Shown piece after piece: positions 20,579 through 54,205 of a stretch of DNA of 64,000 nt. Positions within the stretch are counted from its first letter, which is position 1. Each line of letters opens with the position of its first letter. A program made the translations under genes and the position numbers. The notes under the pieces were generated by a model, which made no database searches, was not told where the DNA came from, and worked only from the letters and a program-made list of their open reading frames with translations. The stretch comes from Seriola aureovittata (lineage: Eukaryota; Chordata; Actinopteri; Carangiformes; Carangidae): contig NC_079375.1 of the NCBI RefSeq assembly GCF_021018895.1, positions 2,032,060 to 2,096,059 on the forward strand, written 5' to 3'.

Positions 20579-22095
20579 GGCTAACCAGAAAACCAAGCTG
20601 TGCTATCAGTACAGCCTCAAACAAAGTCCTGGTGATGAGGTGGAAATAAAGACAAAAATAGAAATCTGTTCTCTTTAAGGCAAACTAAACATAGAAAGCA
20701 GCTTATAAGAGTTATGAGCAGAGTGAGGGAGGGAGTCTGTTGATGTGTGCCCTGGTTATGAAACACTTCCTTCAGTGAGCAGGATACCCACCACCACTCG
20801 CACACCGGAGAACGAGAGCACCTGTGGGACGTTAACGGAGGGTTCCCCTTCCTGTGACCACACCCTCCTGCCGCCACACCTCTTTAAAGTAAACCGTAGG
20901 GTCAGATTCATTAAAACTGTGCAGCGCTGTGAAGTGCAGCGCTGTGCATGTCTGTGCAAACTGTATGATGAATTAAAATCCAGTTTCATTTTTAAAAAAT
21001 ATTGCCAAAATGAGTATAAATGAATAATTTAAGCCCATTTAATAAGGTGGAAATCATCTGGAAAACCAGAACATAAATCCCATTCTAATAAACGTTGCAG
21101 TTGCAGTTTCAGTTTGGCACATTGTCTGCAAAGCTGAAAACGAGTCAGTTACTCATCAGTTTCACTATGATCGTCTCAGTGTTCTGCAGCTTAATGTTGT
21201 GATTTCTGTTGCGTTGGGTCTAAAGCGTCGCCTCTCCTACAGCAGGGAATCTATTGCTGATGAAGGGTGGAGGGTATTCTGTCCATGAAACAAACTGAGG
21301 TAGCTTTATGTTCAGTAGATATCAGTATACATCATATATTTCAGTGTGTGTGTTCACGAGATGGTGATGAGTTAACGAAGGCTACACCGGATTAACAGGG
21401 AGACACTGCAAATAAACGTATTACAGAAATGCTTTGATGTCCCTTTGAAATAACAGAAGGCTGCATTTACACAGAGAGGACACGTCTGCTCTTCACGCTG
21501 TCTCGTCGCCGCTGAGTTTTATCCGACAGACGGGTTCGAGTGACGCCTCGTCCGATCGTTTAAAACACTGCTTTCATGAACTTTCTGCCGGATGTGGAGG
21601 CATGAGAAGATAAACCCAGCAAGGACCTCTGCTGGTGAATTAGGCCAACGACAGGAGGAAGGCGTCTGTCCGGGTGCGACGCCTCAGACCCCCTGACGCT
21701 TTCAGCCGCATCATGTCAAAATAATGCAGAATAAGAATGAATAGATTTTTGGGAGATGACTTCCTGATTCCCTCCTCATGTCCAAACGTAGAGCCGACCG
21801 TGAGCTCGTGCTGTGCTGTTTAAATGCAGCCTTGTACAGTGTGTGCCGTCCTTGAAGTCTAACAGTATTGTGCCATCTTGAAACCTGTGCTTTTTTTCTA
21901 TTGGACAGTTCAACAAAACAAAACAAATAAAAACAACCTGCCTGGTGTCTACATGACCCACACCGCAGGTCCACCACCAACAACCAACTCCAGTCAGATG
22001 GAAAAGCTCACCTTTCAGTAAACCTCAAGCTCAAAATCAAGTAAAAGGCAAAATAATAATTTAAAGGATCTGTGGTTAAAGCAGCTGAAAATGTT

Positions 22096-22098
<3 letters not shown>

Positions 22099-22136
<38 letters not shown>
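22099..22136 (+). repeat. (CA)n microsatellite
   Basis: About 18 CA units, followed by a second, interrupted CA cluster to 22162. Confidence 0.95.
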
Positions 22137-22137
<1 letters not shown>

Positions 22138-22493
22138 ATGAGAACACACACTCACACACACACTGTTGTGTGGTGGCAACAAGGCAAATAAATAAACCTA
22201 AAAACTACGTTTTAAAGTCATGTGACATACAAACGGTTTCATGAGCCACAAGCTAAGCTGAAAAAATAAGACACTTGAACTCATGGTAAAAGCAGCCGAG
22301 CATTGTAAACAAATAAAAACCTCGACACACTTAAAAGGACCACACCACAAGTTTTAGCTCCAACTACACATCATATCTACATGATAGTTTTGCAACACAG
22401 GCTGCACCTGGTTATATATTTGGATGTATTTTACCTACAGCCACCATTGTTTTCCTTTCATTTTATATGTAAGTACTACTGTAAGTAATGCAG

Positions 22494-23155
22494 TTAAAGC
22501 TCCATATAGTATAAAGGTAGATGTCCATGTGTTGTTTGATTATAGATCAGGTCTAGCTTCTATATTAATACTGTGGTAATACTAAGTATCAAAGCCTCAG
22601 TCCACAGAGAAATGCACACAGCCTGTATTCAGAAACTGAGCCTTAAAACCAGCCGTCAGGACTTCTGGAACTTTGTGATGTCACAACAAAGCTGTAACTG
22701 CTCTCAGCCCAAGCCCCACCCACCTGGACCCACCATCCACCCTTGCAGGATTTGGTTTCTCTGAGTGTTTACCTGAAATCTGCTATATTTTTATTCAATC
22801 ACTCAGAAAACAGTCAGCCAATCGGTAGAGAGGCTCAAAGCCTCCTCTCTTCTGATTGGCTCACCAACCTGTTGTTACTAGAGCTCCAGAGAGAAGCCTG
22901 AGAGAGGAGATGTAAAACATCATTGAGATTGTTTTTTGGTTCTTAAAACCACAAGTGTATCTTCTTTTGGATCAACACAGGATCTGAAATCATTACCATA
23001 ACAATAATCAATACAGATGATGTTCTCTTGAGTTTCAGTTGCAGGAAAACAGTAGAAAAAGTACATCCAACTTTCTGAAACACTGTCACCTGGTTTGCTG
23101 TGATGTAAAGTCACTATGACAGTAAATTGGCTAAAACAGCTGTATGGTCCTTTAA
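22494..23155. mobile_element. TTAAAG-ended inverted-repeat element, copy A
   Basis: The left end TTAAAGCTCCATATAG and the complement of the right end, TTAAAGGACCATACAG, agree at 13 of 16 positions. The first 450 bp are almost identical to 24625-25070, with a small insertion and single-base changes. It contains a GATTGGCT inverted pair and no long frame. Likely a non-autonomous DNA transposon of unknown superfamily. Confidence 0.65.
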
Positions 23156-24612
23156 AGTTTGTCTCTGTTATGTCCAAATCATTCAAGATACTCCAGTGTT
23201 ACATTTTTGTCTTGCAACCACCAACAAAAAAACAACTATTATAAAAACTATGCGTCGTTAAAATTTCTGTTTAATGAGAGATCCACAGCTAACAGCTGGA
23301 AGATGCCAGTTTCTTTGAGGGCACTGGATCATGGGAACTCATCCTGCTGGTTCTCTCTGTGGTATTGTGGGCTACAGGAGAACTATTTTAAATTGCCTGT
23401 TTAGTGCTTTATATGCATCACCAAAATGATAAGATGATGGATTGACTGAAGTCTTGGACATCAGCAAACAGAACTGATACTGATGAGACCATGAGGTCAG
23501 AAGAGCTCAGTGCGCCCGGGGCTGGTTTGTTGAAGCAGGATGAAGGTCTACAGTCTCATGCCATGATTATCCCATTGACTTGTTTTGTGCTTTTCTTTCC
23601 TCTTCCTCATTCTCAGGAAAAAAAAAAAAAAACAGACATTGCACTTGTGACGTAACAAAACGCAAACAACAACGTGGGACTTTCTTTTGTGCAGACGTTT
23701 AACATTTTAAAACACACGCTGTCACCATCTGAGGGGCAATGCCTCAACAATAGAAATCATACACGGTGGATTTGACTGACAGCTCATCTGTGTGATGATG
23801 TCATTGCCTCTGGCTTCCCAGCATTCCCTGAAGTCAAGCTGTCTGGGTTGGGGATGTGGTGTAGATGCAGTCTCTTTTCATACTACTCAGTATGTTGAAG
23901 GGCACCATGACAATATGCCTGATGTCAGTGGGGCCTGGGGGTCTCTTCTACCTGTCCAACACTTTTATCAGAGCGAGGTACCGCAACACTGTGGATATTC
24001 ACGGGCCCTAGAAGACAGAAGACTTTGCTGACCCCTGACCCCTGTTTTAATGTCACCAATCATTCAGAAATGTCCCTGGACTAACGTCCTGAAACATGAC
24101 AAGGTTTCTGGAAAACTCATGTCCAGACTCTCATGACATTTGCTGTTGATTGGAATCCTGTCTCCACAGGATGAAGGTTAGCAGAGAGGCCCTGATCTGT
24201 CATCCTTACATTTTCAGCACCGCTACTGATCTTGACCTCAAACACTGCATGACGCGACCTTGTCACAAGGTGTCGCTAGCAGGGCTTTAAACCTTTAGTC
24301 TTGATCCAGGATGTCCATACCACGCTGCTGAATGGTTGATCTGATGGAACCTGGACATTTCAGTCGAGTGACCATAAACTTTGTGAACATTATGGGACAA
24401 ATGTTGAGAATACAAATCCAGCAGACCTTCTTAGACACATCTAATGGCTAAGGACACACTTTACAATTGTTGAGCTGATAAAAATAAGATTTGACACCTG
24501 ATCAGGAGTTTGACCAAGCTTGTTCCAGTCTGGGTCAGATGGTGTTGACAGCGGGAGTTTAAGTCATACAGTGGTGATCCAGCTGCTGCCTGTCATTCTC
24601 ATTAAGACCATT

Positions 24613-25141
24613 TTAAATGTCTATACAGTATAAAGGCAGATGTCCATGTGTTGTGTGATTATAGATCAGGTCTAGCTTCTATATTAATACTGTGAAAGTA
24701 TCAAAGCGCTCAGTCCACAGAGAAATGCACACAGCCTGTATTCAGAAACTGAGCCTTAAAACCAGCCGTCAGGACTTCTGGAACTTTGTGATGTCACAAC
24801 AAAGCTGTAACTGCTCTCAGCCACGCCCCAAGCCCCACCCACCTGGACCCACCATCCACCCTTGCAGGATTTGGTTTCTCTGAGTGTTTACCTGAAATCT
24901 GCTATATTTTTATTCAATCACTCAGAAAACAGTCAGCCAATCGGTAGAGAGGCTCAAAGCCTCCTCTCTTCTGATTGGCTCACCAACCTGTTGTTACTAG
25001 AGCTCCAGAGAGAAGCCTGAGAGAGGAGATGTAAAACATCATTGAGATGGTTTTTGGTTCTTAAAAAAAACCCCAAATATTTCTTCTTATGGATCAGCAC
25101 TTCAAATACAACACAGGAAATGAGAAAGTATGGAACTTTAA
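24613..25141. mobile_element. TTAAAG-ended inverted-repeat element, copy B
   Basis: This is in the same orientation as copy A, 2.1 kb away. The left end is TTAAATGTCTATACAG and the complement of the right end is TTAAAGTTCCATACTT. Its 3' part is shorter than copy A, which differs after about position 25070. The high identity of the shared part suggests recent activity or conversion between the two copies. Confidence 0.65.
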
Positions 25142-25680
25142 ACATATTTGATAATTACGCTTGGAACAAGACATTGACATCATGTCAAGAAACAATAAAA
25201 AGAAAACTGTTTAGTGTTTTAATCTAATTTTTTCCCTCTGTCACATGACTTAGTGAGACAAACTCTTTTTGATTAATGTCTGAGTCTGTGTTGATGCACT
25301 CAAGGATTAGAGTCCTCACATGTTTTTTTGCTACCTTTTGCAAGTGACAAAAAACATGACTAACACGACAGAGAGGAGTGTGTCCTGTCATTTATGTGTC
25401 CTTTGGCCACCAGATGTGCCCAAATGTCCAGATGTCATCAGTCACCCAACCTAGACCACGATCTGTTGGTATGACAGACCTGAATCAAGCTTACACAGTT
25501 CACCACAAACGACTCTGTTAGCATTTCTCATTCAACACTAGCAGCACCATGCTAACCTGTGCTCTGTGGCTTGGTGCATCATGGTTAAAAGGTGACGTCA
25601 AAGTGATGAGCCTTCACTGACTGATGATGGCACAGAGTTCAGGTGTCAGGTCAGGTGTCTAACCACATACTCCTGAGCTG

Positions 25681-25682
<2 letters not shown>

Positions 25683-25726
<44 letters not shown>
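25683..25726 (+). repeat. (AC)n microsatellite
   Basis: About 22 AC units. The minus-strand Val/Cys run it encodes is not a gene. Confidence 0.95.
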
Positions 25727-25729
<3 letters not shown>

Positions 25730-27051
25730 ATTGCCAACACATTCACACTTATCCACAAAAACAGAGTTACAGTAACTTCAGTTCCCTCTACATCATCTCT
25801 AAAGTAAAAAAATGCTGCATGTTGTATCAGAGTACTGTACATCCTGGTGGTTGAGTGGTTTGGCTGAGATGGCTGAGACGGCTGCTTGTCTGTGTTCTCT
25901 CTTCTTCTCCAGCCTCGACTCGTTTCCACTTCCTGCGTCATCCCCTCTCTTCGTCTTCTTGTCTCTTTGCTCGGTTCTTCTCGCCTCCACGTTCTCCTCC
26001 ACAGACAAGCGGAGGCCAGCATCACTGCTCAGCCGGGTTCATGTTGCTCGACTGCAAATAGTTGAGTTGAGCTGCCAGGAAGATTTTTTTCTTGGCGTTG
26101 TGTGAGTTTGACTTCTTTCCTTATCGGGGAAAAACCAAGAGCTTACGTATGTCAGACTGTTACCCCTTTGTTCTCGCTCCCTGTCCTTCCCTCCAGCCAG
26201 GGTTGGTTGATTTCATCCAAACGAAACACAATGACTGAGTGTAGATGCTACTTTAGCCACTGTCTTCACGTAGTTCATTGTCAGTCTGACCAGTGGAGAC
26301 CACAATTATCCAGGGGGAATGATGCCAGAGAAGGTGATTTCTGACCACACCCAGCCATCTCTAAGGTTTTCCACATCCTCAGAAGTTCGAGGACATTTCT
26401 GAGAAACCTTTTTTGGCACTAAGAGAACAGGAGTGACAAGCATTATCATGTGCGTGTTAATGGAAGTACCCACCCAGTTGTGGCTGCTATGGGATATCAC
26501 ACAATCAGAGCTTCCAAACAGTGGGACGTCAACACGGTAAGACGGACATGACAGTTTTCTACTTGTGATGAATGAGGGATCATTTCCTCTCCACATCTCA
26601 TTAGAGGGTTTTCTGTGTATTTCAGGAGTCATTCATGTTAAAGAGGATTATGTGATGAGTTAAAACTCATCTGGGTGGATGTGAATTTGATTTTATCCCA
26701 ACCAAACAGTGCATCAGCCTCTTGTAGGGTTAGGGTTTGAGTGTCGAAGCACTCTGTGGATTTGCATTTAGTTCGTACCACACAGGATTTCCCTGATGAG
26801 TGGAAGTGAAAATAACAGCAACAACCCTACAAAGAACCCAGATACATCCAGCGACATCAGCTGACTTTGTGCTGAATCGCTCCTCTAATCATCACCGACG
26901 GAGCCCAACGCTGATGCCAAAGGATGGAAAAAAAAGGGGAGTGAGAGATGAAGAGTGACGTTGCTAGTAGTAACAAATTCTTATTGCCACAGTTTCTGTT
27001 GCTGTTTGTATGACGTATGAGCCCTGTACAGGTTCTGACAGCAGGGTGGAA

Positions 27052-48435
<21,384 letters not shown>

Positions 48436-49116
48436 TATAAGAACCCTATAATATTACTCTATTATTTTTGCTCCCTTCCTCCCCTCCTGCTCTCCTCTAC
48501 CCCTGCCTCGCTCCGTCGACACCCTTCTGCGTGTCTCTCCTCCTCCTCCTCCTCCTTTCTGGGCAGGACTAGCTCCTCTACGCTGCCGCCTGCTCATAAT
48601 ACAGAATAAAGACAAAAAGGAGGACTGAACATGGCCCCGCGCTCGCCCCGATGCTTCGGTCCATATCACCTCTTCGCCGGGCTTCTCCCTCGGTTGATGA
48701 TCCGCTCACATCCAGCCGACAGGAGGCGGGTTTCCGCTTTGTTTCCTCCGGCCTCCCCCTCGCCGATTCTGCCCCTGCGGTTCGTCAGTCTTCGCCCTCG
48801 ATCAGTCCTGATGCTGAGGCTGATGTCGGGAATGGAGATTGAGGTGGAAACCGTAGCAAAGGAGAAGGTGGCGGAAGGCTGCAGCCATCTGCTTCTTCCA
48901 TGGCACAGACTAAAAACTATGACATCATCCTCTTCTCTCTCTCTCTCTCTCGCTCACTCTCTCTCTCTCTCTCTCTGCCTGTCTTACCGTCTGAGCTCCG
49001 TTACAGCACAAACCAAACACTGCTCTCCTTATAATCCTCTAAACACACCCGCACGTCAGTCTACCTGTGAGCATGCAGCCCGCCATGTGAACCAGGAAAT
49101 ACAGAACAAGTCCTGA
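48436..49116 (-). promoter_or_regulatory. xkr4: xkr4 5'UTR and probable promoter
   Basis: This is the GC-richer segment upstream of the xkr4 start codon. It contains a CTC/GAG trinucleotide run around 48538-48556 and a (TC)n run at about 48934-48977. No TATA box was recognised. The open frames on the plus strand are composition effects. The transcription start cannot be fixed from sequence. Confidence 0.4.
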
Positions 49117-49658
49117 GGCTCCAGACCGGAGTTCAGGACCATGGACAGATCCCGCAGCCTCTGCTGCAACTTCACCCCGGTGTTAACCAAGTGTTTAAGC
49201 TCTGCTCACAACACGGACATCATCATTTCACACTGTGCAGCTTCATCTGTCCTCTTACTCAGACTGTGGCCACGTCATTGTCTAAAACAGCATTGTGCAC
49301 AAACACAGACCGAGACCCTAGTACACTGAAGTCTGTGTTTCACCGCCTTTACTGTTTTCTTCAGTTCACTTCTCATTAGAAGACTGAAAACAAACTCTCT
49401 GTTCTTAGTCTGTTGGACTAAACCTGACATGCGTTTTTTTTTTTATCTAGAAATCCAGTTAATCAGAGTGTGGAGAACCACAGAGTCACTGAAAACTCTT
49501 CCTGTTGCTCAGTAAACATCATATTTATACCAGTGGCTTCATTTGAACTCCCTGAGGCATCAATGAAGAAAACATCCAGATAATATTTGTTTTAAAGATA
49601 GTGAGTAATGCTGGATAAAAATAAAGTGTTTTTCTGCTGTCTAATACAGGACACAGAA

Positions 49659-50089
49659 GGCCAGTTGCACCAATCACCTTTTAGTCTTCTCCTTAAGGGC
49701 TCCTTAAAATGTTCCCTTAAGTATTTAAGCTTTTCTCCTTATCTTAATGTAAAATTTCAGAAATCACTTCAAGTCAGTTAAACCGTTGCACAGAAGACCT
49801 TAGCAACACCAGGAGGATGAGATAGCGGCGCACTTCTTTAATGTTACCAGCTTCCCAAAAGTGATAACAGGTATCACAAGTGCAAATGGAAACAAATCAA
49901 CAGTCTCCATGGAAACAGTAGAATTTTACTGCTGTAAAATCTTTCATTGCTGTAAATTACTTAAGGAAAACTTTTAAGAGATTCTGTGTAACATCCTTAA
50001 GTTTCTCCCTCAGCTAAGGAAAAATTACACCTTAAACTTAATACTTAAAACTTAAGTAGAAAACTTAAGGTGTTTTGTGCAACAGGTCC
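49659..50089. mobile_element. Harbinger-like miniature inverted-repeat element, copy 1
   Basis: The left end GGCCAGTTGCACCAATCACC and the complement of the right end, GGACCTGTTGCACAAAACAC, continue in parallel through CTTAAG motifs for about 40 bp. The CTTAAGG/CCTTAAG-rich ends and the GTTGCACAA terminus recall Harbinger-type miniature elements of fish. The centre (ACTTTTGGGAAGCTGGTAAC in complement) matches 62108-62127 of the copy at 61893-62640, which lies in the opposite orientation. Confidence 0.65.
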
Positions 50090-53000
50090 CGGGTCTTTAA
50101 CAACGGAGCCAAGTTTCCAGTGACCAGATCTTCATCAAATCTTTAATGGAATGTCAGTAAAAAAAAAAAAAAAGCTTATAGCCTATGCTTTGTTCATGCA
50201 GTTCACAATTGTTTTCCCATTGTCCAAATACATAGGAAACTCCAACAGAGCCTACATACAGCAAAAGCTGGGGATGAATCAATGCAGACAGCAACTAGGA
50301 AGTGAAAATAATAGAAGCACATTCCAGTAATGGGAGTATATTCTGACCTGCTGCAGGTCCGTACATGGGGGCAGTGTTTCCTGCCCTGTCAGTGACTCAT
50401 GAGTCACTAAAAGCGACTCACATGTGACATTTGAGGTCTGTAGGCAATCTGGCATTCATGGGTGGAGTCGTAGGTGGGGCTGAGCAAGAGAAGAAAGACA
50501 AATCACCCTCAAAGTGCCACACACACCTACAGCATCCAACAGGCAGCATGAGCCGACAGAAAGCATCACAAGATACCACACACAGAAAGGGGATGAAATA
50601 TATAACAATAGATTATACTTTGTGTCGCAGATGAGCATGTAGCATGGTTCCTCCTTCTCAAGATTTCCCAGAATGCAGCTCTAAGAACAATGAATTTAGT
50701 GTTTCTGAGTGTCATTTAACTGCTTTGTCTGTTAGAGGTCGTTGTACCAGTAACATAACAGAGTGGTCTTTATGATACTAATGTTTGTTCGTATTCAGAA
50801 TAACTGTTTAATCGTCCAATCACAGCGATCCAAAGTGTTATCACTTTGTTACCTCCTGGTGGAATTACAGGAGTTCCTGATAGGCTGAAATAATGAACTG
50901 GCTCAGGCTAAGCTGGCACATGGGTCACTGGTTTTAGTTTTCTTCTGACCACACTGATCTGCTTCTCCAGCCACATGCACGCACCACAATCGTTACACAC
51001 ACTAATGAAACAGCCGTAGGCATGACAACGCCCATCCACCCTTTTGTCTGTGTGTGTTTGTTGGCCACTTTAGTCCAGAATAAAATATATTGGAAACAAC
51101 TGTAAATATGGCCATAACGTTTTTCTCATGGCATCACTGTCCTCAGATGGTGGAGCTACTGACTGAGGTGAGACACTGAAACTTATTATTGTTTATGCCA
51201 CTAACAAATTTTTTACTTTTTTTACATCAAACAAGAGTCATTCAAAATAGTCATCGTGATTTCTCTTTTTGAGTTACTCTCTTCCATAATGAAGCTACAG
51301 GAATAAATATTGATATGTAATAATGTGTGTTCACTTCTGGAACCTCTGTTTTGCAGCTGGCACTTCCTCAGAGCTCTGACTAGGGTTCAGTTGATTATCA
51401 TCAAGCTGAGGAAGCTGTGAGTGACTGGAGCTACCTCCACCTGACAGAATGCCTACGCATCTCCTGCTTTCCTACAGTACATAGCATGATTAACTGTTGA
51501 TTATTCATTTTTTTCGGAACCTTCATTCATAAAACATTTACCGTCATACCATCAGGTGGTCTACACCAGCCTGACACTCCAGGCCAGTCAGCTGACCAGG
51601 TCAAAGGAAATCCTCACGCGGTGCTCACAATGGCCAGTGTGGACAGACCCGCCTGCAGACCAAAAACAATACAAGTGGGTCACTTTTCATGACTCAGTCT
51701 GAAAACAGTGCCCAGTCACTTAGAGAGCTCGGTGCTCGAGCACTGACCTGCTGCAGGTCAAAACTACATCCCCAAGCCCCTCTCCAGAAGTAATCAAAGG
51801 GAAGGAAATCTATAAGAACAAGCGCCAGGAGAGCCATAAAGTACAGTACCTACAACAAGCAAACACATCAATAAACTCCATCCCTGGTTCAATGTTTATG
51901 TCAACGTTCAAGACCTGCAGAATGTCTCACTAACAAAGTCCTATGTGTGCGTGTGCGTGTGTGTGTGTGTTGGATAGTGTTATAACAAATCAAGATGGTT
52001 CTTATACTAACCCTATTATATTACATCAGATTAGTTAACACTACAGAATGCTTCACAGCAGAGAGAATGATGCAACCGAGCCCTGGGCTCTCTGTTACTA
52101 CTCACAGCTGTGCTCTGTCTCTGCGCATAAGGAAAAGAGGAAATGAAGAAGAGCTTGTACACAGCTTAAAGCTGTCCTCAGCCTCTGTCACACTCATCAG
52201 GATTGGCTGAGTTCACATGAGCGACCTTATATATTCATGATGGCCGTAACAACGGCGGAATCAGACATTTCTGCCTGATGTCTTCTTCTTCCTGCAGCAC
52301 AGACAGGATTTAAGACTTCTAACTATTTAAATATGAGCTTGTTAATGTAGCATAACCCCAAGCACTGAAACATAATGAGCTGCAATGAGGCAAACGGTCA
52401 GATGACAACATCTGATGACCACAGCTGTTCATTTTCAATCGTTTATATTTCATATTAGGTCATGATTTTGAATCTGGGACAGATGTAAGTAACAAAAGTG
52501 ACAATATAATCAGTAACATTTTAAATTTAAACACTTATAAAAGGATCCTCTGCTGTTATGTAACCTGCTTGAATCTAACAACCGTTACCAGTTATCTTTC
52601 CAGATTTGTCACTTTGAACCCCAGTAAATTACTTTTTTTTTAACCGGGTGTTCAAAGTCCAGACCAGCTGTGAAGAATAATAGGGAGGCATTGTTGTAAC
52701 ATTGCATGAACAGGGACTTTATTTCTCTCCTGTGGCCGGGAACAGAACAAACAGCTGTCCAGTAACTATTATGCTGCAACCATGAGCTCATCCAGACACT
52801 TTATGGCTTAGTTCCGTTACAAGTACGTCTGCATTAAGCCCATTAATGCTGTAAACGCATCTTTTCCTCGTCCATAGACCTGCATCGAGACCAAAACAGA
52901 AGATTTGGTGAAACAGAGCCAGATTGTGTGAATGTGAATTTGCTGGGCCGATGTTTCAGTGTGAACAGAGTAAACACAGCATCAGCAAAACGATGGCTAG

Positions 53001-53239
53001 CCCAGTGACTGTTGGGGGCTATTTGGCAGTACATTACATTATATTACATTCTTTTGTATTCAAACCATGTAGAAGCAAGAGCTAGATACACTCCACAATT
53101 GTGGAGTGTATCTCTTTTGAACACTGTCCTGCAGTAAACATACAAAACACTGTATAGATGAATGTGAAATATACAGAATATTAGTGGAATGTTCACTTGG
53201 AGACTCCCTTGAAGAACAGTGAAACAAAGAAGTGAAATG

Positions 53240-53492
53240 TACGGTCGCCCCGAGAACTCAGCGCACTACAGCTTAAGAAAACACATGCAAATAGACAAAA
53301 GATGAAGAAATTCATTAAACATCTTCATCAATTTGACAACACATAAGCTGCAAATACTCAGAACACAACAGAAGTGTTTCCAGGGGACAATGAAAAGTAC
53401 ATGTGTTGTCAGACGGATGAAGATGTTTCTGGAGTTGTTTGTGTTTTGTCTGTTTGCGTGCGTTTCCTTAAATTGTTCTCAGGACCACCGTA
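53240..53492. mobile_element. Foldback element, copy 3 (compact form)
   Basis: It starts TACGGTCGCCCCGAGAACTC and the complement of its end starts TACGGTGGTCCTGAGAACA. The interior has CATCTTCATCAATTTGACAA and its inverted partner ATGAAGATG. At 253 bp it lacks the GA satellite and hairpin of the 7862-9237 copy, so it approximates the basic unit. GAAATG flanks both sides, as in copy 1. Confidence 0.75.
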
Positions 53493-53924
53493 GAAATGTG
53501 ATTGGCTCTCTACCCAACAACAATTGGATTTCATGCAGAGGTAATGCAGTTTCTTAGTATGAACACACAGAACATCTTGTCACACTAAACGTGACATCTT
53601 CACATTCTTCAGTCACATGAATCACAACAAGTGAATGAATAATAAAACTAATGATTCATGCTAGTTTACTTTCACAAGAGCCTTGACCAAGATGAGGGAC
53701 CACAAGGTCCTTTGAGTGATGGTATGGCTCAATGTCCGGAGGCAGAGGAGGGCAACAGTTGGGTTGGGGAGTAGGGTATGACTATGGCTTGGATGTAGGA
53801 AGGTGCCTTTCTCTTCACTGCCCTGCACCAACAGGGGGCCAGTGTAGTGAACAGAGAAGAGGAGTGGTAGGAGTCACAGCAGTCCAGGAGATGAGTGCAT
53901 GGATGAGAGTGATGACCATCATTC

Positions 53925-54205
53925 ATGGTCACTTGTCACTTGAGTCAAAGTGGGCATTTGTGTAAACTTTGAAGGGATTCCCTTGAGGATCTCTGGAGAT
54001 ATTGCGTTCACGAGGCCAAAAATATGTTTTGTGATGTCACCGTGACCTTGACCATTGACCTTTAGCCACCAAAATCTAATCAGTTCATCCTTGAGTCCTA
54101 GTAAATGTTTGTGCCAAATCTGAAGAGGATCCTCTAAGGCGTTACTGAGATATTGTGTCCACGAGAATTCTACGGATGGACGATCTGAAAACAATATGGC
54201 TCCGG
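53925..54205. repeat. Widespread teleost interspersed repeat
   Basis: Recognised by CACCGTGACCTTGACC, TTGACCTTTAGCCACCAAAA, TCTAATCAGTTCATCCTTGA and GTGCCAAATCTGAAGAGGAT. This repeat is frequent in many teleost genomes in my memory of the family. The open frame across it on the minus strand is not a gene. Confidence 0.65.

Larger units (their letters stand above)
17751..27051. other. Convergent tmem68-xkr4 interval, probable long xkr4 3'UTR plus repeats
   Basis: No coding exon is supported here. A minus-strand AATAAA (TTTATT at 18498-18503) could end a very long xkr4 3'UTR, in keeping with the unusually long 3'UTR of mammalian XKR4. AT-rich, microsatellite-poor DNA at 18840-19000 looks UTR-like. 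Other content: (AC)n arrays at 20530-20577, 22099-22136 and 25683-25726, and a pair of inverted-repeat elements at 22494-23155 and 24613-25141. The remainder (17800-18440, 19020-20520, 20580-22090, 23160-24600, 25150-27050) shows nothing I can name. Confidence 0.4.

Noticed and set aside
25681..26061. Several overlapping frames of 68 to 114 codons
   Set aside because: They overlap on both strands around an AC microsatellite and a CT-rich stretch, with no consistent coding signal.
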